Part shown: positions 27,245-35,848 of the stretch, piece after piece
Numbering within the stretch: the first letter of the stretch is position 1
How the letters are laid out: the number at the start of each line of letters is the position of its first letter
From: Arenimonas fontis
Lineage (GTDB): Bacteria; Pseudomonadota; Gammaproteobacteria; Xanthomonadales; Xanthomonadaceae
Assembly (NCBI RefSeq): GCF_008386465.1
Contig: NZ_VUOD01000002.1
Span: forward strand, 62,001-126,000
Direction: 5' to 3'
Length of the DNA stretch: 64,000 nucleotides
Translations under genes and position numbers: made by a program
The notes under the pieces: generated by a model
What the model was told of the DNA's origin: nothing
The model's input: the letters and a program-made list of their open reading frames with translations, nothing else
Databases searched by the model: none

Positions 27245-28768
27245 CTAGGCCCGGCCCGGCCAGCGCCTGCGGATCTCGGCGACGAGGTCGCGGGTAACCG
27301 GATCCTGCGCTTCGCCTTCGCCGGCCAGCGGGGATTCCAGTTCCCCGGCGATGCGCTTGCCCAGCTCCACGCCCCACTGGTCGAAGGCGTTGATGCCCCA
27401 CAGGCAGGCCTGGACGTAGACGCTGTGCTCGTGCAGCGCCAAAAGAGCGCCCAGCGATTCCGGCGTCAGCGCGTCCAGCAACAGCAGGGTGCTCGGGCGC
27501 CCGCCCGGGTGGCGGCGGTGTGCCTCGCCCGGGTCGGCGCCGTTGGCCAGAGCCTCGGCCTGGGCCAGCAGGTTGGCGAGAAGGGCGCGATGGCTGTCGG
27601 CGTACGGGTGCATCGGTCGCGCCACCCCGACGAACTCGGCCGGCACGATCTCGGTGCCCTGGTGCAGGGCCTGGAAGAAGCTGTGCTGGACGTCGGTGCC
27701 GGTGCCGCCCCAGATCACCGGCGAGGTGGCCACCGGCACCGCGGCGCCGTCCGTGCGCACCGACTTGCCCAGGCTTTCCATCACCAGCTGCTGCAGGTAC
27801 GCGGGCAACAGGGCCAGCCGCTGGTCGTAGGGGAGCACCGCCAGGGTGGGAAAACCCAGGGCGTTGCGGTTCCAGACCGCCGTCAGGCCATGCCAGGCCG
27901 CGAGGTTGCGCTGCACCGGCGTCTCGCGCACGTGTCTGTCCATGTCGGCGGCGCCGGCCAGCAGGCGGGTGAAACCGCCCTCGCCCAGCGCCAGCCGGAT
28001 CGAGAAACCGACGGCCGACCAAAGCGAATAGCGCCCGCCCACCCAGTCCCACATCGGCAGCACCCGCTCCGGCGCGATGCCGAAGTCCCGGGCGCCGGCG
28101 GTGTTGGCGCTGACCGCGTAAAGACGCTCGGACCCGCCCAGCCAGTCGCGCAGGATGGCGCCGTTGAGCAGCGTCTCCCGGGTGGCAAAACTCTTTGAGA
28201 CCAGGATGCCGGCGGTCCGGGCCGGATCCAGCCGCGGCAGCAGCCGGCCCGCAGCGCTGCCGTCCACGTTGGAGAGGAAGTGGATGCGGAAACGGCCGGC
28301 GTCGAACTCCCGCAGCGCATCCACGACCAGACGCGGGCCCAGATCGCTGCCGCCGATGCCCACGTGCACGATGTCGGTGACCGGGCTGTCGGCGAGCGCG
28401 CCGTGCAGCGCGGCCATGCGCTCGCCGGCCTGCGTTGCCAGGGCCGTGGCCGCAGCGGCGGCCGGACCGCGGCCGGCGCCGGCGCGCAGGGCCATGTGCA
28501 AGGCCGGCCGGCTTTCGCTCGGATTGACCACTTCGCCGTCGAACAGCGATCGCAGCGCGTCGCCGAGGCCGGCCTCCGCCGCCATCGCCAGCAGCATCGA
28601 CCAGGCCTCCCCGTCGATGTGCTGACGGGCGAAGCAGGCGTGGACGGGACCCACGGCCAGGGACATTGCCCTTGTCCGTCCCTGCACTGCCGTCAGCGTT
28701 TTCAGGGCCTGTCCACGCAGCCGTTCGGCGTGACGGCGAATCTCATTCCAGTGCTGGTCGCCAAACAT
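27245..28768 (-). CDS. pgi: Glucose-6-phosphate isomerase
   Basis: A 507-residue glycolytic enzyme interconverting glucose-6-phosphate and fructose-6-phosphate. The PGI signature is [14 protein letters not shown], the substrate loop is [12 protein letters not shown], and the catalytic glutamate region reads [27 protein letters not shown] is near the C-terminus. The length is shorter than E. coli Pgi (549) but normal for the shorter proteobacterial forms. It starts 1 base after the panC stop and is the last gene of pcnB-folK-panB-panC-pgi. Confidence 0.96.
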   Translation of the reverse strand: MFGDQHWNEIRRHAERLRGQALKTLTAVQGRTRAMSLAVGPVHACFARQHIDGEAWSMLLAMAAEAGLGDALRSLFDGEVVNPSESRPALHMALRAGAGRGPAAAAATALATQAGERMAALHGALADSPVTDIVHVGIGGSDLGPRLVVDALREFDAGRFRIHFLSNVDGSAAGRLLPRLDPARTAGILVSKSFATRETLLNGAILRDWLGGSERLYAVSANTAGARDFGIAPERVLPMWDWVGGRYSLWSAVGFSIRLALGEGGFTRLLAGAADMDRHVRETPVQRNLAAWHGLTAVWNRNALGFPTLAVLPYDQRLALLPAYLQQLVMESLGKSVRTDGAAVPVATSPVIWGGTGTDVQHSFFQALHQGTEIVPAEFVGVARPMHPYADSHRALLANLLAQAEALANGADPGEAHRRHPGGRPSTLLLLDALTPESLGALLALHEHSVYVQACLWGINAFDQWGVELGKRIAGELESPLAGEGEAQDPVTRDLVAEIRRRWPGRA

Positions 28769-28769
28769 C

Positions 28770-29621
28770 TCAGGGAGTGTCGAACTCTAGGTTGTCGATC
28801 AGGCGGGTACGGCCCAGGCGGGCGGCGACCAGGGCCAGCAGGCCGGGCTCGTCGGCCGTGCGCGGCCGGGACAGGTCGGCGCGGCGGATTTCGCTGTAGT
28901 CCACCTCGAAGCCGGCCGCCTCCAGCCGCTCCCGCGCCTCGTCCTCGATGCCGGCCAGCGGCAAACCCTGCCTGGCCGCCTCGCGCATGAAGCACAGGGT
29001 CTCGTAGATGCGCACCGCGGTACGACGCTGCTCGCCCTCGAGATACTGGTTGCGCGAGCTCATCGCCAGACCGTCGGCTTCGCGCAGGGTCGGCGCCGGC
29101 ACGATCTCGATGGGGAAGCTCAGCTCGCGGGTCATGTAACGGATCACCTGCAGCTGCTGGTAATCCTTGCGTCCGAACACCGCCAGATCCGGCTGCACCA
29201 TGTTGAACAGCCGGGCCACCACCGTCGCCACGCCGTTGAAATGGCCCGGGCGGTGCGCGCCGCACAGGATGTCGGTGATGCCGGGTACGTGCATCTGTAC
29301 ACAGCCGATGGTGCCGAAGGGATACATCTGATCCACCGTCGGCAGGAAGGCCAGGTCGCAGCCCTGCGCCTGCAATCCCTCGATGTCGCGCTCCGGCGTA
29401 CGCGGATAACGGGCGTAATCCTCGTTCGGCCCGAACTGGGTCGGATTGACGAAGATGCTCGCCACCACCTTGTCGGCATGCTGGCGCGCCAGTTGCACCA
29501 GGGCATGGTGGCCGGCGTGCAGATTGCCCATGGTCGGCACGAAGCCGATGCGCGCTCCCTCTTCCCGCCACTGCCGTACCTGCGCGCGCAGGCCGGCGAC
29601 GGTTTCGTGCACCTTGATCAT
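28770..29621 (-). CDS. panC: Pantothenate synthetase PanC
   Basis: A 283-residue enzyme that joins pantoate and beta-alanine with ATP to make pantothenate. The nucleotidyl-transferase HxGH-type site is [14 protein letters not shown] (29-42), and the pantoate-binding segment is [18 protein letters not shown]. The KMSKS-like loop is [10 protein letters not shown]. The start overlaps the panB stop (ATGA at 29618-29621), so it is coupled to panB. No panD is in the window. The length matches E. coli PanC (283). Confidence 0.97.
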   Translation of the reverse strand: MIKVHETVAGLRAQVRQWREEGARIGFVPTMGNLHAGHHALVQLARQHADKVVASIFVNPTQFGPNEDYARYPRTPERDIEGLQAQGCDLAFLPTVDQMYPFGTIGCVQMHVPGITDILCGAHRPGHFNGVATVVARLFNMVQPDLAVFGRKDYQQLQVIRYMTRELSFPIEIVPAPTLREADGLAMSSRNQYLEGEQRRTAVRIYETLCFMREAARQGLPLAGIEDEARERLEAAGFEVDYSEIRRADLSRPRTADEPGLLALVAARLGRTRLIDNLEFDTP

Positions 29622-30445
29622 TCGTAACCGTGCTCCGGCCCGGGAAAGCCGCCGCCACGGACCGCCTCGGCGTAAGCCGTGAAGGCGCCGAGCACCGACC
29701 CGCCCTCGGCCAGGAAGTCCTTGACGAAACGCGGCCGGCGGTGGCCGCTGTCCAGACCGAGCATGTCGTGCATCACCAGGACCTGGCCATCGCAACCGGG
29801 GCCGGCGCCGATGCCGATGGTCGGAATGTCCAGTTCGGCGGTGATGCGCGATGCCAGCGCCGAAGGCACGCATTCCAGCACCAGCAGGTCGGCGCCCGCC
29901 CGCGCCACCGCGTGGGCGTCCGCCAGCAGCCGCTGCGCCGCGGCCTCTTCCCGGCCCTGTACCTTGTAGCCGCCCAGGCGAAGCACCGACTGCGGGGTCA
30001 GGCCGAGGTGGGCGCAGACCGGAATCTCGCGCTCGTGCAGGAAGCGGATCACGTCCAGCTTCGGTCCGGCCCCCTCCAGCTTCACCATCGCGGCGCCCGC
30101 CTGCAGGAAACGGGTCGAGGCATCGAGCGCGCGCTCCGGGGTCGCGTCCGCCTGGAAAGGCAGGTCGGCAACCAGCAGGGCGGTGGCCAGCCCCCGCGCC
30201 ACACAGGCGACGTGGTAACGGATATCGTCCACGCTCACCGCCAGGGTGCTGGCGTGGCCCTGGCACACCATGCCGAGGGAGTCACCGACCAGCACCAGGT
30301 CGATGCCGGCGATTTCCATGCTGCGGGCAAAACTGGCGTCGTAGCAGGTCAGCGAAACGATGCGTCGGCCTTCGGCCTTCATCCGGCGCAGCGACGGCAC
30401 GGTGATCGGCGGCCGGTCATGGGCCTTGGTGGGATTGGCGTACAT
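29618..30445 (-). CDS. panB: 3-methyl-2-oxobutanoate hydroxymethyltransferase PanB
   Basis: A 275-residue TIM-barrel enzyme that makes ketopantoate from alpha-ketoisovalerate and methylene-tetrahydrofolate. The magnesium site is [12 protein letters not shown] follows in the substrate loop, HLGLTPQSV is conserved, and the catalytic region is [11 protein letters not shown] followed by [24 protein letters not shown] 30445 gives a start [19 protein letters not shown] that fits the family. An upstream in-frame ATG would extend it into the folK end. It sits 22 bases after folK and is coupled to panC by ATGA overlap. Folate use links it functionally to its neighbour folK. Confidence 0.97.
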   Translation of the reverse strand: MYANPTKAHDRPPITVPSLRRMKAEGRRIVSLTCYDASFARSMEIAGIDLVLVGDSLGMVCQGHASTLAVSVDDIRYHVACVARGLATALLVADLPFQADATPERALDASTRFLQAGAAMVKLEGAGPKLDVIRFLHEREIPVCAHLGLTPQSVLRLGGYKVQGREEAAAQRLLADAHAVARAGADLLVLECVPSALASRITAELDIPTIGIGAGPGCDGQVLVMHDMLGLDSGHRRPRFVKDFLAEGGSVLGAFTAYAEAVRGGGFPGPEHGYE

Positions 30446-30467
30446 GGCGTTTCCCGGGCGGGGGCCC

Positions 30468-30968
30468 CTAAGGTATCGCTTCGATACCGCCCGCATCCAC
30501 CGCCGCCAGCAGATCGGCGACCCTGCCGCGTCCGGGAATCACCAGATCGGGGGCTATCTCGGCCAGGGGAACCAGCACGAAGGCGCGCTCGTGCAGACGC
30601 GGATGCGGCAGGCTCAGACCGGGCAGCTCGACGGGCCGGTCGCCCTGCATCAGCAGGTCCAGATCCAGGGTGCGCGGCCCCCAACGTCGCTCGGCGCTCC
30701 TGTCCCGACCGAACCGTCGTTCGATATCCAGCAGGTGTGCCAGCAGCGCCGCCGGCGGCAACCGGGTCCGCAGCTCGACCGCGGCATTGAGGAAGGAGGG
30801 CTGTCCCGGATCGCCCCAGGGCGGCGTGCGGTAAACGGACGAGCGCCGGAGGACGCCGGTCATCGGCAGCGCGTCCATGGCTCGCACGGCCTCGGCGAAG
30901 GTGGTGCCGACGTCGCCGACGTTGCCGCCCAGCGCCACCCAGGCCTGCTCCGGCGCCGCGGCGTTCAC
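30468..30968 (-). CDS. folK: HPPK, 6-hydroxymethyl-7,8-dihydropterin pyrophosphokinase
   Basis: A 166-residue enzyme of folate synthesis that pyrophosphorylates hydroxymethyl-dihydropterin. It shows [10 protein letters not shown] (strand 1), [20 protein letters not shown], the ATP-loop [24 protein letters not shown], and the C-terminal [22 protein letters not shown]. The start is GTG at 30968 overlapping the pcnB stop (GTGA), which gives translational coupling. The pcnB-folK pair is conserved from E. coli to xanthomonads. The length is typical (about 160). Confidence 0.96.
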   Translation of the reverse strand: MNAAAPEQAWVALGGNVGDVGTTFAEAVRAMDALPMTGVLRRSSVYRTPPWGDPGQPSFLNAAVELRTRLPPAALLAHLLDIERRFGRDRSAERRWGPRTLDLDLLMQGDRPVELPGLSLPHPRLHERAFVLVPLAEIAPDLVIPGRGRVADLLAAVDAGGIEAIP

Positions 30969-32317
30969 GCCTCGCCGCCCTCGTCCTCCAGCGCACCCTC
31001 GCCGGCGCGAGGCTTGCGGCGCCGACCCCGGCGTCGGCGCCCGGAGCCTTCCCCGCCGCCGGCCGCCGGTGCCAGCCGCTCGGCAAGCTGCTCCGGCGCC
31101 TGGCTCTGGGCATCGCGCCAAAACGCCAGGTCTTCCGCGAGTTCCGGCGCCGCCGAGGCGCGCAGCTCGAGAAAGTCGAAGGCGGCCCGGAACCGCGGGT
31201 GCGCCAGCAGGCGGAACACCCGCTTCCGGGTCCGTTGCTGGAAACGCGGCTGCAGCAGCCATATCTCCTGCATCGGCAGCGAGAAGCGGCGCGGCAAGGC
31301 GATGCGTTGCGCCTGATGCAGGGTGACCCGGTCGGCGGCGCGTTGCTGGGCGGCCAGGGGATCGACGCCCTGCTTCTGCAGCACTGCCAGTTCGCGGCAA
31401 TAGGCCGGCCACAACAGCGCGGCGAACAGGAAGGCCGGCGTCACCGGCTTGTCCTCGCGCACCCGCCGATCGGTGTTGCGCAAGGCCTGCAGCACCATCG
31501 TCCGCAAGGCGCCGCTGCGATTGGTGGCGATGGCCCGGGCCGATTCGGGAAACAGCGCGGGCAGCAACCGCAACTGTTCCAGCAAGAGGAAACTCTTTTC
31601 GGCGTGCCCGGCCATGAACATCTTCAGGCACTCGTCGAACAGCCTGGCCGGCGGCGCGCCGGCCAGCAGGTGAGATAGCTCCGGAATGGGCGCGGCGGCA
31701 TCGTCGGCTATGCGGAAATCCAGCTTGGCGGCCAGTCGCGCCGCCCGCAGCATGCGCACCGGATCCTCGCGGTAACGCTGCACCGGATCGCCGATCAGGC
31801 GCAGCACGCGTTCGCGGACGTCGCGGAACCCGCCCACGTAGTCGCGCACTGAAAAATCCTCGATGGCGTAGTAGAGCGCGTTGGCGGTGAAATCGCGCCG
31901 GACCGCGTCTTCCTCGATAGTGCCGTAGACATTGTCGCGCAGCAGACGGCCGCCATCGTCGGTCTCGCGATCGTCGTCGTCGGCGGCGCTGTTGGCGCGG
32001 AAAGTGGCCACCTCGATGATCTCCCGGCCGAACACCACGTGCGCCAGGCGAAAGCGCCTGCCGATCAGCCGGCAGTTGCGGAACAGGCCACGAATCTGCT
32101 CGGGCGTGGCGTCGGTGGCGACGTCGAAGTCCTTGGGATGCCCGCCGATGAGCAGGTCGCGCACGGCGCCGCCGACCAGGCATGCCTGGAAGCCGGCATC
32201 GCGCAGGCGGTACAGCACGCGCAGGGCATTGGGGCTGATGTCCTTGCGCGAGATGCCGTGCTCGGCGCGCGGCACCAGCAGCGGCTGGGCGGGAGTGGGC
32301 GTGGGGGTATCCGTCAT
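30965..32317 (-). CDS. pcnB: Poly(A) polymerase I
   Basis: A 450-residue class II nucleotidyltransferase that adds 3' poly(A) tails to RNA and so promotes decay. The head domain has LVGGAVRDLLIGGHPKDFD with the catalytic aspartates, then RDFTANALYY, and RYREDPVRMLRAARLAAKL in the neck. The body contains RLFDECLKMFMAGHAE. The C-terminus is a very basic RRRRGRRRKPRAGEG tail, typical of PcnB rather than CCA-adding enzyme. It heads the five-gene operon and is divergent from the tRNA-Glu gene. The alternating TPTPTPA near the N-terminus is low-complexity. Confidence 0.95.
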   Translation of the reverse strand: MTDTPTPTPAQPLLVPRAEHGISRKDISPNALRVLYRLRDAGFQACLVGGAVRDLLIGGHPKDFDVATDATPEQIRGLFRNCRLIGRRFRLAHVVFGREIIEVATFRANSAADDDDRETDDGGRLLRDNVYGTIEEDAVRRDFTANALYYAIEDFSVRDYVGGFRDVRERVLRLIGDPVQRYREDPVRMLRAARLAAKLDFRIADDAAAPIPELSHLLAGAPPARLFDECLKMFMAGHAEKSFLLLEQLRLLPALFPESARAIATNRSGALRTMVLQALRNTDRRVREDKPVTPAFLFAALLWPAYCRELAVLQKQGVDPLAAQQRAADRVTLHQAQRIALPRRFSLPMQEIWLLQPRFQQRTRKRVFRLLAHPRFRAAFDFLELRASAAPELAEDLAFWRDAQSQAPEQLAERLAPAAGGGEGSGRRRRGRRRKPRAGEGALEDEGGEA

Positions 32318-32370
32318 GGGTTCGGGCGGCGCGTGGTCCTTGCGCGGCGTGGCCGGGGCGTGTCGAGGAC

Positions 32371-32399
32371 TTCCCGGCCCAAGGAAAGCCCGTTATACT
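32371..32399 (+). promoter_or_regulatory. Promoter of the tRNA-Glu gene
   Basis: TATACT (32394-32399) with TTCCCG (32371-32376) 17 bases upstream. The discriminator is GC-rich (ACCGCCCGC), the type associated with stringent control of stable RNA genes. A start near 32406 leaves a leader of about 22 bases before the mature tRNA. Confidence 0.55.
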
Positions 32400-32428
32400 A
32401 CCGCCCGCTTCATGGCTCCGCCATCGCT

Positions 32429-32504
32429 GCTCCCTTCGTCTAGTGGTCCAGGACACCGCCCTCTCAAGGCGGGAACACGAGTTCGAACCTCGTAGGGAGC
32501 GCCA
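32429..32504 (+). tRNA. tRNA-Glu, anticodon CUC
   Basis: A 76-base cloverleaf. The acceptor arm GCTCCCT (32429-32435) pairs with AGGGAGC (32494-32500), followed by discriminator G and an encoded CCA (32502-32504). The anticodon stem CCGCC/GGCGG encloses the loop CT-CTC-AA, so the anticodon is CUC, reading GAG. The T-arm ACGAG-TTCGAAC-CTCGT is intact. The D-arm (GTCTAGTGGTCCAGGAC) matches other bacterial tRNA-Glu. E. coli has only UUC, so this is the additional GAG-reading isoacceptor expected in a GC-rich genome. Confidence 0.95.
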
Positions 32505-32513
32505 CCCTGTTCC

Positions 32514-32547
32514 GGAAACCCGGCCCGCGCCGGGTTTCCTTCGTTTT
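32514..32547 (+). terminator. Intrinsic terminator of the tRNA-Glu gene
   Basis: GGAAACCCGGC (32514-32524) and GCCGGGTTTCC (32529-32539) form a perfect 11-bp stem with a 4-base loop. It is followed by TTCGTTTT. It begins 9 bases after the CCA end, so the tRNA is a single-gene transcript. Confidence 0.9.
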
Positions 32548-32636
32548 GTGTTGTGCCCGCGTTTCAGGGCCACCGCCGGGCGCAGCACTGGTCACGCCCC
32601 CGGACTCCAGGCTGGGCGTCACGCCGGCGCGCCGGC

Positions 32637-32642
32637 TAGAAT
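32637..32642 (+). promoter_or_regulatory. Putative -10 element of fdxA
   Basis: TAGAAT 30 bases before the fdxA ATG in the context GGC-TAGAAT-CGCCG, the same as at dcd. No clear -35. The tRNA terminator upstream means fdxA needs its own promoter. Confidence 0.45.
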
Positions 32643-32672
32643 CGCCGGGTTCGAGCCACCGGAAACACGGCC

Positions 32673-32996
32673 ATGCCCTTCGTCGTCACCGAAAACTGCA
32701 TCCGCTGCAAGTACACCGACTGCGTGGAGGTCTGCCCGGTGGACTGTTTCCACGAAGGGCCGAACTTCCTGGTGATCGACCCGGACGAATGCATCGACTG
32801 CACGCTGTGCGAGCCGGAATGCCCGGCCAAGGCCATCTATCCGGAAGACGACGTGCCAGCCGGCCAGGAAGGCTTCATCGCCCTCAACGCCGAACTGTCC
32901 AGGACCTGGCCGGTCATCACGACCCGCAAGGAGCCGCCGGCGGATGCCGCCGACTGGGACGGCAAGCCGGGCAAGCTGCAGTTTCTGGAGCGCTGA
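32673..32996 (+). CDS. fdxA: Seven-iron ferredoxin FdxA
   Basis: A 107-residue ferredoxin with one [3Fe-4S] and one [4Fe-4S] cluster. The cysteine pattern is the seven-iron type: [17 protein letters not shown] near the N-terminus and [12 protein letters not shown] at about 39-50. The C-terminal 45 residues form the Azotobacter FdI-type extension ([16 protein letters not shown]). This small soluble electron carrier has no redox partner next to it. It is monocistronic: the tRNA terminator lies upstream and the converging bamC downstream. Confidence 0.95.
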   Translation: MPFVVTENCIRCKYTDCVEVCPVDCFHEGPNFLVIDPDECIDCTLCEPECPAKAIYPEDDVPAGQEGFIALNAELSRTWPVITTRKEPPADAADWDGKPGKLQFLER

Positions 32997-33100
32997 GCGC
33001 GGGCGAGGCGTCCGAACGGGTTTCGCGGGTTTCGCGCCCGCACCCGACCCGGCCGCCGGAACCCGAACGCCGCCGCAGGCAACCGGCGAGTCGCCGGGGG

Positions 33101-33649
33101 TCAGCCGAGACGGGCTTTCAGCAGGCCCAGCAAGCGGGCCGCGGCGCCGCCGCTCAGCGGACGCCCGTCAGCGCCGAGTGCGACCACGCGCACGGCCTCG
33201 CCGACCTGTTCCGCACGCACCAGGAAGGCCTGGCCCTGGTAACGCACGCTGTAACTGTTGAGCAGCTGCGCGCGCTCGTCCACGGTCACGCCTTCGATCT
33301 TGCCCAAGGCCAGGCCGATGCGCCGCCAGGCGCTGGCCAGCGAGTCTTCGAGCGTGAACGAGTCCATCGCCGGAACGGTGGCGGCCGCACCGGGACCGCC
33401 CGGCACCGGCCCTTCGACCGGCGCGCTCGCACGGGGGCTGGCCGACACTTCCGGAATCGCCACGCCGCCGGCGGTGGACGGCGTGTCAAGACCCGGCGGC
33501 ACCTCCAGCGGCCGATTCTGCACGCTGCGCTGGTAGGCGTTCTCGGTACCGAACTTGCTGCGCAGCCAGCTGCAACCGCTGGTGCCGACCAGGGCGGCGG
33601 CGAGGACGGCCGAGAGGGCGGCGCGGGCGAGGGAGCGGGTCGGGGTCAT
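33101..33649 (-). CDS. bamC: BamC-like (NlpB/DapX family) outer-membrane lipoprotein, short form
   Basis: A 182-residue lipoprotein placed directly after dapA, as is bamC in E. coli. The signal ends at the lipobox GTSGC (C24). The mature start has the BamC unstructured segment pattern (ENAYQRSVQNRPLEVPPGLDTPS), which in E. coli contacts BamD. A Pro/Ala-rich linker is followed by one helix-grip-like domain (about 95-180, SFTLEDSLASAWRRIGLAL). E. coli BamC has two such domains and 344 residues, so this is about half size. ATG 33649 begins the signal peptide. The name is given by synteny and N-terminal pattern, since overall similarity is low. Confidence 0.75.
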   Translation of the reverse strand: MTPTRSLARAALSAVLAAALVGTSGCSWLRSKFGTENAYQRSVQNRPLEVPPGLDTPSTAGGVAIPEVSASPRASAPVEGPVPGGPGAAATVPAMDSFTLEDSLASAWRRIGLALGKIEGVTVDERAQLLNSYSVRYQGQAFLVRAEQVGEAVRVVALGADGRPLSGGAAARLLGLLKARLG

Positions 33650-33701
33650 TCGCGGGTCTCCAGGGGGCCGGGCCGAGGGGCACGGCGATCGGTCGGTAAG
33701 C

Positions 33702-34592
33702 TTACGCCAGTTCGGCTTCCAGCTGCGCACAGGCTTCGGCCATGGCCCGGGCCTGCTCCCGGTACGCGGCCGACAGCGGCAGCAGCGGCAAGCGCAGGCC
33801 GTGGCCGATGCCCTGCAGGGCCAGAAGCGCCTTCACCGGGATGGGATTGGGTTCGACGCCGAGGAAGTCGTAGAGCCCGCGCAGACGCGCATCCAGGGCC
33901 CACGCCTCCTCCGCCCTGCCCTCCGCGGCCAGCGTGCACAGAACGGCGAAGGCACGCGGTACCACGTTCGAGGCCACCGAGATGACCCCCCGGGCGCCGC
34001 CCAGCACGGCCCGCACGAAGGTCGGGTCGTCGCCGCTTAGCAGGCTGAAGTCGGAGCCGGCCAGCGGATAGAGCGCGTTCCAGCGCTGCTCGTCGCCACG
34101 CGCTTCCTTCAGGGCAATGATGTTCGGATGCCGACACAGGCGCGCCACCGTCTCCGGCTGCATGTCGCAGCCGGTGCGGCCGGGCACGTTGTACAGCACC
34201 ACCGGCAGGCCGCCCTGATCGGCCACCGCGGTGTAGTGGGCCACCAGCCCTTCCTGGGTGGGCCGCACATACGGTGGCGTCACCACCAGCGCGGCATCGG
34301 CGCCGAGGTCGCGAGCCAGGCGAGTGCGGGCGATGGTGGCGGCGGTGGCGGACTGGCCGGTACCGGCCAGGACCGGGATGCGGCCACCGAGCCTGGCGAC
34401 GGCTGCACGCAGGAGCTGGCCGTATTCCTCTTCGGACAGGGCGGCAGCCTCGCCGGTCGAGCCGGCCACGACGACCGCGGCGGTGCCGGCCTCCACTTGC
34501 ATGGCGAGCAGCCGCGCCCAGGCGTCCATGTCGAGCCGGCCGTCGGGCGCGAACGGACTGGCCAGCGCGGTGATGCTGCCGGAAAGATGCAA
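33702..34592 (-). CDS. dapA: 4-hydroxy-tetrahydrodipicolinate synthase
   Basis: A 296-residue TIM-barrel aldolase, the first committed step of lysine and diaminopimelate synthesis, condensing pyruvate with aspartate semialdehyde. Marks are AGSTGEAAAL (44-52), VTPPYVRPTQEGL, Y134 and R139 in LYNVPGRTG, and the Schiff-base K162 in IIALKEARGD. No ATG fits the N-terminus: TTG at 34592 gives MHLSGSITALASPF, aligning with E. coli DapA, and GAGAGG lies 9 bases upstream. It is divergent from gcvR, and the two promoters interleave. bamC follows after 52 bases. The TTG start may limit expression. Confidence 0.95.
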   Translation of the reverse strand: MHLSGSITALASPFAPDGRLDMDAWARLLAMQVEAGTAAVVVAGSTGEAAALSEEEYGQLLRAAVARLGGRIPVLAGTGQSATAATIARTRLARDLGADAALVVTPPYVRPTQEGLVAHYTAVADQGGLPVVLYNVPGRTGCDMQPETVARLCRHPNIIALKEARGDEQRWNALYPLAGSDFSLLSGDDPTFVRAVLGGARGVISVASNVVPRAFAVLCTLAAEGRAEEAWALDARLRGLYDFLGVEPNPIPVKALLALQGIGHGLRLPLLPLSAAYREQARAMAEACAQLEAELA

Positions 34593-34620
34593 GGAAGTCG
34601 GCCTCTCGTGGTTGCCGGCG

Positions 34621-34650
34621 ATGTTACTTGCGGCCGGAAAGCGCCGGCAA
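34621..34650 (-). promoter_or_regulatory. Putative promoter of dapA-bamC
   Basis: On the minus strand TTGCCG (34645-34650) and TAACAT (34621-34626) are separated by 18 bases, with a start expected about 22 bases before the TTG codon of dapA. It interleaves with the gcvR promoter on the other strand. Confidence 0.5.
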
Positions 34651-34656
34651 GTATGC
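34628..34656 (+). promoter_or_regulatory. Putative promoter of gcvR-bcp
   Basis: TTGCGG (34628-34633), a 17-base spacer and TATGCT (34651-34656) lie 50 bases before the gcvR TTG start. It occupies nearly the same 36 bases as the dapA promoter, in the opposite direction. Confidence 0.5.
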
Positions 34657-34705
34657 TGGCCGGGTATTTCGAGCGCCGCTTTCCGGCGCTGCCAGGACCA
34701 CTGCA

Positions 34706-35266
34706 TTGAGCTCTCCCGCCGCGCGCCCGACCGCCAACGAGAACCACCTGCTGATCAGCGCGTACACCACGCATCCGCAGTCGCCCCTGCTGGCGGTCAC
34801 CCGCCGCATTTCCGACAGCGGCTGCAACCTGCTGGACGCCCGCCTGGCCACGGTCGGCCGCGACGTTTCGGTGACCGCGCTGGCGGTGGGCTCCTGGGAC
34901 GCGGTGGCCAAGCTCGAGGCCATGCTGTCCCGGCTCGAGCGCGAGGAGGGCTTCAAGCTGGTCTGGTACCGCACCGGCCCCAAGCCGCTGCAATCCAACC
35001 TGCTGCCCTACGTGGTGGAAGTGGTCGCGGCCGACAAGCCGGGCATCCTGTTCCAGCTGGCCGACTTCTTCGACCGTCAGGGCATCACCATCGAGAACCT
35101 GCACTCCAGCCGCTACCGGGCCATGCAAACCGGAGCGGACATGTTCTCGGCGCAGATCACCATAGGCATTCCGGCCAACATGCACATCGCCGCCTTGCGC
35201 GACGATTTCCTCGAGTTCTGCGATCACCTCAACCTCGATGCCATCATGGATCCGATGAAGTTCTGA
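34706..35266 (+). CDS. gcvR: Glycine cleavage system transcriptional repressor GcvR (two ACT domains)
   Basis: A 186-residue protein made of two ACT domains (about 14-90 and 104-180). E. coli GcvR binds glycine and antagonises the activator GcvA. Marks are LLISAYTTHPQSPLLAVTRRISDSGCNLLDARLA-like strand-helix order, and ADKPGILFQLADFFD in domain two. The only plausible start is TTG at 34706, with CCAGGA 8 bases upstream; an earlier in-frame TTG lies at 34628 inside the promoter. It is divergent from dapA and 8 bases ahead of bcp, the same order as in E. coli. No gcv genes are in the window, so its target is elsewhere. Confidence 0.87.
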   Translation: MSSPAARPTANENHLLISAYTTHPQSPLLAVTRRISDSGCNLLDARLATVGRDVSVTALAVGSWDAVAKLEAMLSRLEREEGFKLVWYRTGPKPLQSNLLPYVVEVVAADKPGILFQLADFFDRQGITIENLHSSRYRAMQTGADMFSAQITIGIPANMHIAALRDDFLEFCDHLNLDAIMDPMKF

Positions 35267-35274
35267 GGCCCGGC

Positions 35275-35757
35275 ATGCTCGACGTTGGCGACAAGGCACC
35301 CGATCTGGAGCTGGCCCTGGGCAACGGCGCGACCGCCCGCCTGTCCGACTATCGCGGCAGGTGGCTGGTGCTGTACTTCTATCCGAAGGACAACACGCCC
35401 GGATGCACCGCCGAAGGGCTGGATTTCAATGCCCTGCTGACCAGGATCCGTCGTGCCGGCGGCGACGTGCTGGGGGTCTCGCGCGATTCGGTGAAGTCGC
35501 ACGCGAACTTCTGTTCCCGGCAGGGGTTCCGCTTCGACCTGGTCTCCGATCCGGACGAAACGCTGTGCCGGGCCTTCGGGGTGATCAAGGAAAAGAACAT
35601 GTACGGCCGCAAGGTGCTTGGCATCGAACGCAGCACCTTCCTGCTCGACCCGTCGGGGCGGGTCGCCAGGGCCTGGCGCGGGGTCCGGGTGCCCGGACAC
35701 GCCGAAGCCGTGCTGGCCGCGCTGCAGCAACTTTCCAAGGCCGCAAGGGCAAAGTGA
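35275..35757 (+). CDS. bcp: Thioredoxin-dependent peroxiredoxin Bcp/PrxQ
   Basis: A 160-residue peroxiredoxin that reduces hydrogen peroxide and organic peroxides. The peroxidatic cysteine is C44 in KDNTPGCTAE. The E. coli-type resolving cysteine five residues later is absent (L49). Instead C80 in SHANFCSRQGF is placed like the resolving cysteine of Xylella PrxQ, so an atypical two-Cys mechanism is expected. LVLYFYPKD and GVIKEKNMYGRKVLGIERSTFLLD are conserved. It lies 8 bases after gcvR, an order kept from E. coli. Confidence 0.94.
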   Translation: MLDVGDKAPDLELALGNGATARLSDYRGRWLVLYFYPKDNTPGCTAEGLDFNALLTRIRRAGGDVLGVSRDSVKSHANFCSRQGFRFDLVSDPDETLCRAFGVIKEKNMYGRKVLGIERSTFLLDPSGRVARAWRGVRVPGHAEAVLAALQQLSKAARAK

Positions 35758-35848
35758 TTCCGATCCAGCACATCCGGCCGCCGGCCCGCAGCGCGGGTAC
35801 CGGCGGCGCTGCCGTTTCCGGGGCCGGCGCCCCCAGTCAGAGAAACCC

